DNA from: Breviolum minutum Mf 1.05b.01
Lineage: Eukaryota > Sar > Dinophyceae > Suessiales > Symbiodiniaceae
DNA length: 64,000 nt
Direction: 5' to 3'
Assembly: GCA_000507305.1 (NCBI GenBank)
Contig: DF239154.1
Span: 62,001-126,000, forward strand
In this document: one piece after another, positions 1 through 12,539 of the stretch
How positions within the stretch are numbered: the first letter of the stretch is position 1
Layout of the letters: each line of letters begins with the position of its first letter
Translations under genes and position numbers: made by a program
The notes under the pieces: model-generated
Told to the model about the DNA's origin: nothing
Databases searched by the model: none
Seen by the model: the letters and a program-made list of their open reading frames with translations, nothing else

Positions 1-81
1 AACAATAATCAAACGTAAATGTGCATGAATGTTGTATCAGTGCATCAGTTTCCAATGTTGCCTCAACAGCACCATGGTTAC

Positions 82-3000
82 CAGAAGCACAAGCCAAGTG
101 CAAAGGCGTTCGTCGGTCATAGTCTCCTGACGAGTCCGGATCCAGATGCGTCGCTGACATGTTTTGAAGCAAGATTTGAATGAAACGAAACAAACTAGAT
201 GCAAACCAGATCAACAGAAATCAATACATAAAACTAACAAAGTTCTTCATTCATTTTTCTGTTACTTGTTCCCTGTAACTGCTTCTTACAATTAACACAT
301 TTTTTAAATCTGCGTTTTGAGTTGTTGTTTGAAACTGTTCTGTCCTGCATTGGCATCGGCCCCTGAATGGTCAACTGGTCAAACCCGATCAACCCAAGTG
401 AGAAAAAAAGGGAATATATTTCACTACATTTAGAACTTACAAATGATATCAAATGATAGTCAAATGTATAGGATAATACACCAAACATCTAAATTTGGAT
501 ACATATACAGCATATACGTTGTTTTTGGTTTCCCCACATCTTCTGGAAATCATCGTTTTATGATGTTTTTCCCGCATTTTCCCGCCATGACATGTTGATA
601 AAATATTTCAAGCCAAGCAACGAAACTTCAGGAGACTTGTCAAAAACCTGGTTCAACGGAGATGGAAAGGAGTCCTTTTAGAATCGTAACCAATGGACAT
701 AATAGTTTGATTCGTGTTTTTTGACATTATATTTCTATATCTGGATGAGATTTTTGTAGAAATGAACATGCACGACATCTTCTGGATCAAGATTGCAAAC
801 TCTTGGTATTTCAGAACAGTGGGAAATGGACATTACAGGCAGTATGGGCAGTACAAAAGTGCGATTTCACAGTTTTCCACAACACACTTCACCACTTGTT
901 CTACAAAAAACCCTTTCTTTAAAACATCTCCCGGGACTTTCCGTAAACCATGGTGACTTCCCCGTAAACTGTGCGAGTGGCCAGAGTTGTTGTGGGTCTG
1001 CGGCCGCTGCACACAGTTCTGCGGCTTCAGCGAATTTGTCGAAGACTTCCTGGCAAATTTTTGGCGCAAAAACTTCACCATGGCACGGCTTACCACCAAA
1101 ATAAGCTTTGCCGGCAATGATATCTGGCAAAACACCATGAAATCTTTATATATACATACGTACATGTACCAAAGTTGTCTGCCCTCTCATTATTTTTACA
1201 AAACCACTAAAAAAACAGAACAAATCAGGAATTCAAGTGTCACATCTTTTTTTTTAACCAAAAAAAGCACATGGGAGAAATTCTCAAAAACAATGGAGAA
1301 TGAGTTAATTGTGGATGGAAATCAACCAACCTTTTTTGGAGCCGGGGAATTCCCCGTGGGAATCGCGTGTCGTCCGGCCTGTTGCCCATCAGATCCATTC
1401 ATGGATTGAAGTTCATCATCTGGGATCGAATCATCCGATTCGATACTCCTCAGTGTAAAATTCAACGACGTGGCAACCTGTCGGGCTATAATTAGATTTC
1501 TGATTAAAAAAAATCCACACCTCCAAATGAATGAATATATGGGTGGATTTTTTCATGGATCCATTTTTTTACCACCCAAAAAAGAAAAACTGTGAAGATT
1601 TTGTGTGTTTTTTTGGCAAAGATATGTGATATTTCCTTCATAGATCAACGTTTTTCCTTACAATAATTCTGCCCACCCTTCCCCCAAAAGAACGCTTGAA
1701 ACAAGTTTCCTGCAAAGATAAGTTTTTGCCTCCAACGGTTCTTCCCCTAAAATCAAAATAATGCTTCCACTACAAGCAACTTTCAACCAAAACAAATGTA
1801 GTTTCCCCCAAAATGACTGTTCGCTCAAACTGAAATTTCCTCAAAATAATGCTTACTTCAAATCACTGTTTCCAATAAAGCGGTGTTTTTTTCCCCTGAA
1901 AATACTTGTCTCCTAAAAAATATTCCCCCCTTGGACATTCGAATCTTTGCATACATGTATGGCGGAATCTCGTTGCAGCTTCCCTGACTTTGTTTCCCTT
2001 ACCTTTGGGCCAAGAACTCTTGGGAGATCCTGGAGATCCTGAGAAGTCTTTAACCATTGTATTCATATTTCACCATTATCTCAATGCGTGTCGGTCATCC
2101 AACATTTACTTCATGTCTTCCTGAATTTCGTTGGAATAATTCATGCCAAAAATTTCCAATCCAGGAGAAGTTGGGTCCTGAAACAACTTCCTGAAAAAAA
2201 CAGGTCAGAAGCTTCCACCGGTCGACAAGTTACCTTGATATCATCAGCTGTTTTGGATGTTTTGAAATGTCTTCCCCCTTTTTTTGGGCCGAGATTCGTT
2301 GTCTTTTTCATCCTATTGGACATGTCTTCACCAAATCCAAGCTGAGCTCCAGCATCATGTAGCCTACCAAAGGTACACATTCCAAAAAAAAATATGGAAT
2401 CTGAAAATGGAGGCCCCTTGGAAAAGGAGATTCCTATTGGAAACCATCATTTTTCAGGTTCCATGTTGAATTTCCGCAGTGTAGGCGTAATTTGATGAAA
2501 ACTTTCTATATAAAATTGCCAGCTCCAGGTCAAGACACGCACGAGCTGCACCCATTTGTCTCTGTCGACCTCAGGATGGATTGAAATGGCTGACCCAAAA
2601 CCAGGCCCCAATAGAAACATCAAAAAAATGAGGTAATTTTCATGGCCATAGAATGTCATCCCATAGTCTTCTCCCGCTCCTCCTTTTTCTAAATCAAATA
2701 CAAGGCCAAAGTCACATGCTTCCATCAACGGCGTCCGCATGAAATGATCCATGCTGTTGATCCTTAGCATATCCCACCAGTTCTGAACTCTCTAAAAGGC
2801 TGCCACTTTGGATCACCATTATAGTAAATGGAACATTGGAAGACTCAACAACATGTCTTCTATTCTTCAACAAATACTGATACATTGGCGATTCATAACA
2901 TTTCACCAACCTGGAAATGTATACAATCATACATCAAATATATTCAAACACCTCATAGCCATCAAGTCTTGCATGATTATAATTATAGTGTACAATCTGG

Positions 3001-5748
3001 AAGATGTAGATAATAACCAATGAAATGTAAATTTCATTTTCATATTATACATCTTACCACAAAAGGTGGACTTGCTCCTCTCACCATCCCGGGTTAGGCG
3101 CACGCCCCCCTGGCGATTTTTTCTCCAAGGTGCGTCGCTTTGGCATCCTTGGTTGCCATGATCGCTAAAGTGGGTGACTTCCATGCTATGACGTTTATTT
3201 CCTGCTATATAGAATGGGAAATTTTATAGCATCCATTTTTTTGTTTTGTTTATTTAAGTTTGTTGCATTTGTTGTTTTGCTGATGTTTCCTAAAAGGTTT
3301 CCTTGTGCCTTGATGATGCTTGTTTTTTCCAATGTTTTAATGAGGAGGAGGATGAGGAGCATTGCAACCAGAATGGCGGCCTGATAATTATCACGACACT
3401 TCTGTTCTTGCGTTTTGTTGCAGTCCAAGTTACGATCAAGACCTTAATGACCTCCACTTGACCTGTACAGGTACAGTCATTCGGTACAGGGTCCCGATCC
3501 AGTCGTGTCATTTTTGTTTTCCCCACCTTTCGATGCCGCAACATGAAGCGGGGTCCGCTTGTCGTAATCGCAGCAATTTGGACTTTGCCCTGTCACCAGC
3601 TTTTTCACCTCAAAACCGCCATTTTGTGGCGAAAATGCCCCAATATTAAAACAATTCAACAACATTCAACGTCATCGAAAAACCACCGTTCTTACCATTC
3701 TGCTTCACCTGGAGGATAATTAATAATTGTTTAAGAAGTTTAAGATGTCAATGGGGGGTGGGTCCATTGCATGCTGCATGGTGCAAATCATACATGTCTA
3801 TCCATAAAACTTAAAACTGTTCCATACTGAATTTAATTCATTTCATCTACTTCTCTTTTTGAGAAGTTGTATATGACTATATATTCTATTGATTCATCAT
3901 TGATTCATGTTAATCCTATCATGGTTTCTCTGATCTCTATATAAATCGGCCTCTGCAACATCTCCACTGGCAGAAGCAAAACACAAGGCAGCGGTCGTCA
4001 TATCCCTGGCGGTCGCAGTTTGAGTGCCTTGAGGTTGATTTTCTTTTCGTTTCCGGGAAAAAACAGATGGTCATGGGACTATTCTTCTCCTAAGATTATT
4101 CTTCTTTTGAGATTTAAACAAGAACTAAAAGAGAGATAACATGCATGTCAAAACAGCCACGCTGCAAAAAGACATCGACATCTTAGCCTTCGATGGACAA
4201 TGTGCGTCTGCGCATCTCTGATGATCGATCTGTAGATCCTGCAACTGAAAGATACAGCTAGTTCACTGGTGTACATCTCAGAAAGATCTCAATGTCCATT
4301 GAATTTCAAAACTCAAGACGCCATATTCAGAAAAAGCACACACACACACACAAAACAAATTGTTTTGCACTACCGGCATCATCTGACTGCCAAAAGAGGC
4401 AAGCCTCTTTCAGTGATGTGTGGATATGTTTAGCAGGAAAAAGGACCTTGCTGTGCCTATCTTCACGCTCTGAACGAACAAATCAAGCACATTTCTCCTG
4501 CTCCCTGTAGTGCTTTTCGGAAATTCATACCTCCTTCTTTTGGAGATGCGAATGAGATTCTCCATCACCTGACCCACCAGGAAAATTTGGTCCACTTCAT
4601 CTACCCTGGAATACTGGGTTCCCGAGAAAGGACCAGTGCTACCCGAAAAACAAGACTTAGCACAAGAAGCACCACCAACAAACCAACCAAATGCTCTCAG
4701 ACTCTTCGGAGATCTATGGAAATGTCAATAAGCATACAAGCCATTTCTTTTCTCTTCAACAATCATGGAAAAATAACCTAAAATCATAGTCGAAAAACGA
4801 TTGTGAAATTCATCTGGTTCGCTTCCAACTGCTTCCAACTGCTTCCACGAAAAACAAAAACAAAAACGACCAAGAAATCGTCGAATCACCGAGGAAATTT
4901 GTGCCTGAACACCATCTGCTGGGAAGTTTGCAATGGCCGATTCCCAAGACGAAACTGAGGTTGCACGGATGGATGATGGATGATGGCATGGATGGCGGGT
5001 TCATCCCCAAGGGAGCACAAGGTAGCACCAACACACCAAAAAGGCATAGGAATCCTTCAAATGGAAGGAACATTTTCTACACGAAAACCACAACTTCAAC
5101 AAGAAATCGTCGATTTTTGATGTTCAAAGCAATATTCAGGTGAATCTATAGATTAAATAGGATTTCTGACATCTAATAATGACATCAAACTTCTTAGGTA
5201 ATCTTGTTTAAAACATCTATTTGCTCTGTCCAATATCAAGAGCCCATAATTCTAAGTGTCACACCGTTAAGGGCTAAGATCCGACATAAGGTCTTGCTGC
5301 TCACATCAAAAGGCTCAGGCAAGCGACCTGGAAATGACGTGTGGCTCGAATGGGGTGCCAGATTTGACTCTGAGAGAGGTTTTGAAATGAAGTGAATACT
5401 TCAACCTTTAGATGAAACCCTAGATCTTAAACTTTTGATATTTCATCTTTCACTGCAACTTTTGAACTAGACTCACTTTGTCATGTCTGTCCAAACTTCT
5501 GATGAATGCTGCGTTTGGATACATTTGGATACTGAGTCCGCGACAGAGAAAAGCAAACTCAGAGAAACATTCCAAGCTGCGCCGTGTCTCGATACTAATA
5601 CGATGATACGATAACATCACCTGACACAACGGGGAGAACTGGACAATGACTGGACTACAACTGGTACAACCGAACTTCGTTGACAGCTTTAGACCACCTC
5701 GCCCTCAGAGATGATATACAAATACGAGCTGGACTCATCCACATAGAC
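82..5748 (-). CDS. multi-exon gene with cyclic-nucleotide-binding-like exon and ankyrin repeats (partial)
   Basis: Exons were read on the minus strand, 5' to 3'. Exon 5748-5698 (17 codons, CAG acceptor, GT donor) encodes YLYIISEGE, the beta-strand signature of a cyclic-nucleotide-binding domain. Further exon candidates are 5369-5265, 4954-4890 and 4605-4531. Ankyrin exons follow: near 4030-3960 (damaged), 3608-3527 with DYDKRTPLHVAASKG, 2753-2707 with RTPLMEACDFG and a GC donor, and 153-82 with DYDRRTPLHLACASG. Exon 1477-1331 is exactly 49 codons, acidic and serine-rich (SIESDDSIPDDELQS). Exon 1123 to about 966 contains FDKFAEAAELCAAAADPQQ. A nucleotide-binding domain followed by ankyrin repeats is the order in AKT-type potassium channels, but no pore motif was found, so a channel is only one possibility. 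The gene runs off the left edge. Whether all exons belong to one transcript is inferred. Confidence 0.6.
4336..4352. repeat. CA microsatellite
   Basis: (CA)8 run. Confidence 0.85.
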
Positions 5749-7353
5749 CTGGGAAATTCAAAATTTGTCGCGCGAATGGGGGAAGAATCCGTGAAATTGA
5801 AGGGACGTTTCAAACTGAATTTGGCCAGGCAACCAAGTGATGGCCTGCCATATACCTGAGGGCTTAAGCATTCGAAGTCAAGCATGGAACTTCTCACCAT
5901 GTGCACATGTATGGTCATCTTCTTGTTGATCTGATAGTAGTCGTCACTGCAAATGCATTGATGTGGTGCCCCGCATCATTATCCAACTGTGATGCCCATC
6001 TAAAATGGTGTCCAAATAATATATATCATGTATATAATTGTACCATAATATACATGTAGACCCATATACAAATTCATACAATATGACAATATCTCTGTGT
6101 GTGTCACCGATATTCATCGAAAAAAAAACACACAAACGTTTCCAAGCCCAAAACCTCCATTATTCGCACCAAGTTGCAGATTGGACACGAGGCTGCCATG
6201 TAACTGAGACAAAAAGCCTTGGTGGATTCAAATTGGAGAAACAAAAAAATCCCCAAAAAAATTCGGGGTGAAAATTCCCCCAAAAAAATGCGGTGAAACG
6301 AAACCACCATCTAGTTTTGCACCTTCAAGGACTAGAGGATACTAGAGTTCTAATATAACTAGTAGTGCTTCATTAAGAATAGATGTGAGTGAACATCATA
6401 GTAAATGTACGTAAAATGTCACTGAAGTTCATAGCTGCCCATGCAAACCGGATTTACTTATCTTCCAAAAATCTCGAGTTGTGTCAATCGTCAATCTGCA
6501 ACCCAGGAGCGTTTTGCACAACCAGAAAATAGCTCGACTTCTCTGACAAGCTTCGAGTAGAGAAGAGAACTGATTCGCTGCCTTTGAGTCAACAGGGTGA
6601 GCCATGCAAGAGTCAAACACAATGCACCAACAAAAAACCAACATCTATTTTATTAAATCCAACATGCAAACTCAATCATTCAAACATCCAAATCTTGCTT
6701 CTATCTGGCCAAATGCATTTCAATCATGGAACGTTTTTAAACAATAGGTAAACATCTCATCCCGCTCAAACGATATCAACGCCACACTGTTTCATCCAAA
6801 AAAAACCTCAAATCAATTGAATCCAAAAACGTTTTGAAGCATGTTTATAAAGATTGGATTAAACATATGATTGAAATCAATTAAATCCATTGATTAAACC
6901 TCCTGTGGGCATTTTTACATTGTCAATGTCCATTGGACCTTTCTCCTCGCCTGTAGAGCTCTGGAAGCATTTGCATCACACTGGACTCCAACTCCTCACC
7001 AATCTGATGTTCACTTCATACCAGGATTAATGCATCAAATCTGAATTAATGTCACAATATTTCATCAACCTTCAAGATACTTCATCCACCTTCACTCCAA
7101 AAAGAAACGCGGGGAGGGTCCACATTCCCGGACGCGAAAAAATAAGTCCGACGTGATTTGTTTCGACCTCATTCAATCAAATCGATCAACTTCCCAAACA
7201 CCGGTAAACAAAACAACACATGTGGAAACATTCAATAGTCCCCAACCGAATGGTCGGTCAAAATTTGTGGGCGTTTGTCAAATCTCAAGTTGGCCTAAGA
7301 TTTTTCTCGAATCTCTGCCACGGATTCAGAAATGAATCTGAAAATCAGATGTC

Positions 7354-7777
7354 CTGATCAGTGGAAAACTTGAAGCGAACATAGCTTTGCAACTGCTCCT
7401 GCCACGGAATGAACTCATCGAACAAAACCTGGGAGAAACTTTATCTACGACCTGGAAGCACCAAATTTGATACTCCCCAAAACTAACGACTGGAACACTG
7501 GAACCTGAACATGTGTCACCTTGGAGAAGGAAAATCAATGACTGATGAATAATTACAAACCATCTGTATGTTCCGATTTACATGTTGTTCTTTTGGGTGC
7601 ATGATAGTTGATTCATAGATTCGCATAGATTATTGATAAGCTGCCATTCACTGACATTTTCCACCAGTGGTTTTATTCAGTCCTTCACGTGCTTCGGCAA
7701 CCCGAAAGTTTTGGAAAAGACGGAGAGCTGACGCAACTCCTTTCCTAAGGGCCAAGGCAACCAAAAGCTTGCCAAAT
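7354..7777 (-). CDS. unidentified exons upstream of the cNMP/ankyrin gene
   Basis: Two minus-strand exons have clean borders. Exon 7777-7665 follows a pyrimidine-rich CCCCAG acceptor, encodes GKLLVALALRKGVASALRR and ends CTG|GTGG. Exon 7428-7354 is exactly 25 codons, encodes VLFDEFIPWQEQLQSYVRFK, follows a CCCAG acceptor and ends CAG|GACATC, which would be a GA donor. A smaller candidate lies near 7480-7440 (LVLGSIKFGAS). Amino-acid composition and splice borders support coding, but I do not recognise the family. They lie 1.6 kb upstream of the cyclic-nucleotide-binding exon on the same strand and could be 5' exons of that gene. Confidence 0.5.
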
Positions 7778-8552
7778 CTGGGGAAAAAAACTGGATTTGC
7801 CTGCTTTTTTTCAAATCAAATGCTACATCATCGAACTTCTAAGCACTGCAGTTTGCTTGCATCTTTCAATGAAAGAATAGGTTCGAAGAATCTTACCAAT
7901 CAAAACTGTTGCAAAGCAGTTAACATAGCTGATACGCTTTCCATTCACTGATGACTTGATGACTGATGGCAGTAAAAACTTCCAAAGCACTTTCCACAAT
8001 TCACCCCAAAATGATGGCCGTTGAAACTTCCAAAGCTTCATTTGTGCTAAGCAATACCAAGCATCTCATGGTGTAAATGCCAACGTCTGCCCGGGTCAGC
8101 AACGCAGAAAGGTTCGAAACAAGATAGGTCTGAAGGCAAATATTTGCCATCATCACAACCTGAGTCAATTGCGAAACATAGTTTCTATCATTCCAAACTC
8201 ATCACGACTTTTCAGGGATCAATGTCAGTTGCATGGAGTGTATCGGTACATCTCTCTACTGACTATTGCACCAATTCCTACAAATCTACACACTGAAAAT
8301 TCATGCAAGCAACACAGGCCAGAATCTTCTCTGCATCGCTGGTGGGTACTAAATCACCTGAGAATATTTGTTCGTATCGCAGCCGAAACAACAAGAGATG
8401 CTGTCCAAAGCTGCCCTGTCTTGACATCCTCACCATGTTTAGGCTTCATGTCAGATAATTCACCAAACCATCATGTTTAAGTGGCATATCTATGAAGTAT
8501 CTATGTACAATATTCGAACTTACCATCTTCAAAATATAGAAGTTATGTATAT

Positions 8553-8677
8553 ATGGGTGTTTCCAAAAATAGGGGAAACACCCAAAATGGATGGTTTTTT
8601 AAATGGAAAAACCCCTATGAAAAATGGATGATTTGGGGGTACCACAACCCAACCATTGTAGGAAACCCCCCATATAC
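8553..8677. repeat. miniature inverted-repeat element, family B, copy 1
   Basis: A roughly 125-bp element begins GGGTGTTTCCAAAAATAG and ends GGAAACCCCCC, so the termini are imperfect inverted repeats (GGTGTTTCC against GGAAACCCCC). The interior repeats short blocks of AAAATGGATGG. A second copy with the same order of blocks sits at 32802-32884 in opposite orientation. The open frames across it resemble small hypothetical proteins often predicted in dinoflagellate genomes, which I take to be repeat-derived rather than genes. Confidence 0.7.
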
Positions 8678-8679
8678 AG

Positions 8680-10410
8680 CCCCATCGCCCACACCTGAAG
8701 CTGGACCAGCTTTGAAAGTTCCCACGGCCCAAAAGAGCGAGGTCACATAACCTCGGGGAGTTGGTTTCACCCCCATGGGCAGGTTCCTAGGAGTCTAAGG
8801 CCTTCGCTAAGGGTTTTTTTTGTTTTTTGGGGGGTTCAGAAAAGGATGGGGGAAAATCAAGAGATGTTGAAGATCAACATGTTGAAACATGTTGAAAGAT
8901 TTGACTGGAAGTGAACCAAAATCAATTTTCACTTCTCCCCTGAAACATGCGGAAACCATGGGTGAATATGTATATTTCGCTTCTCCAAGAAACGTGCCGC
9001 CCATTCTTTGGTCGGTAACAGTGGAGCTCCTTGTCCCACCCACGTTGTTTCCTGAGGGCAGTGCTCGAGGGTTTGGCAGTCCGGCTCGACGTGGGTTTCA
9101 GTGTTCTATGGTTGCATTTCTGTGTATCAATAAATTTATATCAGTAGACTGCAATGCTTGTGAATCTTGGGGTTTCCCCCATTTATCTCTCGATGTTTCA
9201 GCAGAATAGAAGGCATACAAATTACATATATCATAACAGAATGCACACCTGTCAATTCGCTGTACTTCACTGTATGCATGTGACCCAACCATGGGATCAA
9301 GTTGTTTCACCTTGAAGCGTCCTCAAGAGGACATGTGGAATCTAAAGATTTGCGTATAACAATATAATATGTCGTCTCAATATACATTCTATAGAGTATT
9401 CTGGAGGCTTCATGAATATTCCCATTTGTTGGAATGATGCAAATCTATGCGAAACATGAAAGCATCACCACCTGAGACCATCCTATGAAACATTCACATG
9501 ACCTGGCACACCTGTCGCAAAGGAGTTTCCACCAACAAAAATAGGTGCCCCAACCCCAAAGCTACCATCCCGTGCGAGGCCCCAAAAAAGACAGGCAGAC
9601 AAATGTGTCGACCTTGGTAGAAGCAGTGAAAACCACTTCCCTGCAATCTTCATCTGCATCTTAATCATTATTAATCAATCCTTATCTTCGATCAAATCAT
9701 CATCAACATCCATACTATCCATGCTCGTTTTTCCAAACATGCTTAAAAATCCTTCAACACATGATAGATAATTCATAGATATTTCATCCAACAACCAGCT
9801 GACATCTTTGTCAAACGTGCCACTTTCGTGGTGGCCCAGCTTGGCTCGCGTGGCCCAGGTGTCCCGACAACAAGATGCAGGTCACAAACTTGGCTAACAT
9901 GATGACAATCAAATTCGTCTTGTCACCTCAGATCGACTCCCCATTTTTTTCCCCCGGTTTTTTCATGGTGTTTTTCCAAAAAAGACATGCCTCCAAAATG
10001 TTACAAAAGAGATGATTCATTCATTCATCCAATTGTTGAAAATGAGATATGTATATATTAAGTAACTTTTGGAATGAAGGTAGGTAGAGTTATATACCAG
10101 TCAGTCTTACATTTCATCTCATTCTCACGTGTTCATTGTATCATCGCCAAGAGACTCTGCTGCATTTCCCGGAACATCACCAAGAGTCGGTAGAGTCTGA
10201 GTCAAAATTGTGAAACCACCAACATGTTGCGAAGAAAAACCCAAACGTGGTTGAGAATGTGTGGCAATGAAAAGAGAATCCATGGCGTTTTTAATAGAAT
10301 CGCAAAAATTGGTTGCTTGAGAAAGTCGAAGTTGAACAAAGAGGTTTGGCAAATGAGAAATCATCCACAAGTGGGTGTCGAAATTTAAAAAAACTCACGT
10401 GTGAACCAGG
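8680..10410. other. no convincing gene
   Basis: AT-rich sequence with poly-T and poly-A tracts. A minus-strand segment near 9110-9000 is moderately open but has no clear splice borders. Nothing else was recognised. Confidence 0.5.
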
Positions 10411-10416
10411 GAAGTA

Positions 10417-10518
10417 CCCTCCCTGAAACTAACATAACCCCTGAAAATAGGCCATCCCAAAAGGAAACTACTATTCCAACCATCCATTTTCAGGTGCTAC
10501 ATTAGTTTTAGGGAGAAT
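10417..10518. repeat. MITE-like element, family A, copy 1
   Basis: The left end is CCCTCCCTGAAACTAACATA and the right end, read on the minus strand, is TCTCCCTAAAACTAATGTAG. Both continue into CACCTGAAAAT-like blocks, so the inverted repeats are about 33 bp. Total length is about 102 bp with a CCCAAAAGGA-type centre. No coding capacity. Confidence 0.8.
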
Positions 10519-11514
10519 ATACCTCCTCAAAAACCAACATGTCAATGCGTTTTCCACGAGATCTGCCTTACGAGACGTAGGAGGCCCAAACCACTGATGA
10601 CCGATGCAGGCAAACCAGCCTCGAAGTTTCAAAAATTTCGTCTGCAAAAAAACACCGCGAACACCATACACTTAGCAGCACTGCACAGCCCATCCATTCA
10701 TACATTCCATCATACATCCATCCATCTGTTCACCCATCCCTCGAAATTGCGATCTCATTTAAATACTCTATATATCTATATGATGTGATTCAAAAAATTC
10801 AAAAATCACCAATTGTCCGGAAAACAAGGCGTATGAAACAACTTTTGAAAACATCTTCACCACCCTTTTCAAACACGGAGTTCATGAGACCTCGTTCTCC
10901 CCCTGGGTGACCACACCGTTTCACCAATCAAATCCACCGGGGCCGTGGCCAAGATATCTAGCGCAAAACGGCCTCATGTTGAACGAAGCAGCACAGCAAT
11001 GTGATTTGCAGGTCAAGAAATGCTGCCGAGTTACCACTCCACCAATATCTCTTGGCAATATCCAGCCTTTCCGCGTTGAAACGAAATTTATGAAGTCATG
11101 ACACTGTGGTGACTTTTCTTCCCAAAGCCATTTGGTTGAAGAAAGTCGGAATTTTATCCGCACGCACCTGGTAACAATATAGCCATTAGGTGTCCAAATG
11201 GCCACATTGAAGGTAAAAAGAATGTCGAGTGCGAAAATCACATCCTAAGCAAACGACAGAGAAGTTGGTTTTTTTCCACAAGAAAAACATGACAGTATCA
11301 TGACAGCAAAACAGTACGTATACACGTAGAGCCGGGCAAGCCGGGGGCGGAAGTTTCAAAAGGGAAAAGAACTATATAGCAAAGAAAGAGTTTGCCTATA
11401 GAATGTTCTGCTGGCGACCGACCAGCGCGATGCCCAAACCATTTCTTTGCTGTTCCATGTGGTGAGGTGACCTGTTTTGTTGTCATGAAGTTGCTTGCGG
11501 GGTGAGATGAAGTA

Positions 11515-11720
11515 ATGTGGTTGGTTGGTGACGTGGGGTGGCTAGTGCGGCATGTCATGTCATGTCATTTGCTGCGGTGGTCATGTCATTTGATGCGATG
11601 CGATTGCATGTGTCGTGTCAAGTCACGTGATGCAATGCGATGTCATGTGACGTGCGCTCATGTGATGAGCTGTCATCTGTTGTGCCCGGCAATGGGCCGT
11701 AATGTTATGAGCTTGAGATG
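11515..11720. repeat. cryptically simple CATGT/GATGC-rich tract
   Basis: About 200 bp built from short shuffled words such as GTCATGTCATGTCATTTG, TGATGCGATGCG and TCATGTGATG. It is more G-rich on the plus strand than the flanks and opens the tandem-repeat district of 11.5-15.8 kb. Confidence 0.6.
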
Positions 11721-11768
11721 CCATTGCTTGTGAGGTCACGTTGTGTGGTTCCAAGTGGTTCTGTGACG

Positions 11769-12036
11769 ATGTAGTGATCCAAAGTACTACTCCAGTACTA
11801 CAAAGTACAACTCCAGTACTACTCTGTACTACAAAGACTCCAGTACTACTGTGTACTACAACGTACTACCCCAGTAGTGCTCTGCGCTGCGAGGTGCTAC
11901 TCTGTACTACAAAGCACTACAACGTGCTACTCTGTACCACAAAGTACTACTCCAGTACTACTCTGTACCACAAAGTACTACTCCAGTACTACTCTGTACT
12001 ACAAAGTACTAATCCAGTACTACTCTCCACTACAAA
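11769..12036. repeat. TACTAC-based tandem repeat
   Basis: An imperfect array built from words such as TCCAGTACTACTCTGTACTA followed by CAAAGTACTAC. Repeat period is roughly 30 bp with indels. The 99-codon frame across it is a repeat artefact. Confidence 0.85.
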
Positions 12037-12047
12037 CTAGCACTCTT

Positions 12048-12463
12048 GATTGATCCTTGACACATACGAAACGTCATTTCCATTGTGCAGAGCAACAAAG
12101 TCAGCCTCCAACTTCGGCAAATACTGCGCCTGCCACGCCAAAAAGTTTCATGATTGATCCGCATCACATATGAAACGTCATTTACAATGCGCGGAGCAAC
12201 AAGAGTCACCCTCCAACTTCACCAAATACTGCGCCTGCCACGAAAAATGATTCTCATGATTGGTCCTGCTTACATAAAAATGTGGAGCAACAGCACTCAC
12301 CCGCCAATGTCTCCAAATACTGTGCCTGCCACGCAAAATGACTGTCATGATTGATCGTGCTCACATATGAAATGTCATTTACAATGCGCGGAGCAACAGG
12401 CATCACCCTCCAACCTCACCAAATACTGCGCCTGCCACGCAAAATGAATCTCATGATTGATCC
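12048..12463. repeat. roughly 104-bp satellite, about four copies, ending at an assembly gap
   Basis: Units contain CATATGAAACGTCATTTACA, ATGCGCGGAGCAACA, then CTCCAACTTCACCAAATACT and GCGCCTGCCACG, and end TCATGATTGATCC. Four diverged copies are visible. The array abuts the N gap, so its true length may be larger. Confidence 0.85.
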
Positions 12464-12512
12464 NNNNNNNNNNNNNNNNNNNNNNNNNNNNNNNNNNNNN
12501 NNNNNNNNNNNN
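12464..12512. other. assembly gap (49 N)
   Basis: A run of N lies at the edge of the 104-bp satellite array. Collapsed repeat sequence is the likely cause. Confidence 0.99.
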
Positions 12513-12539
12513 GTGCTATAAAGCCCTTAATCACCCTAA

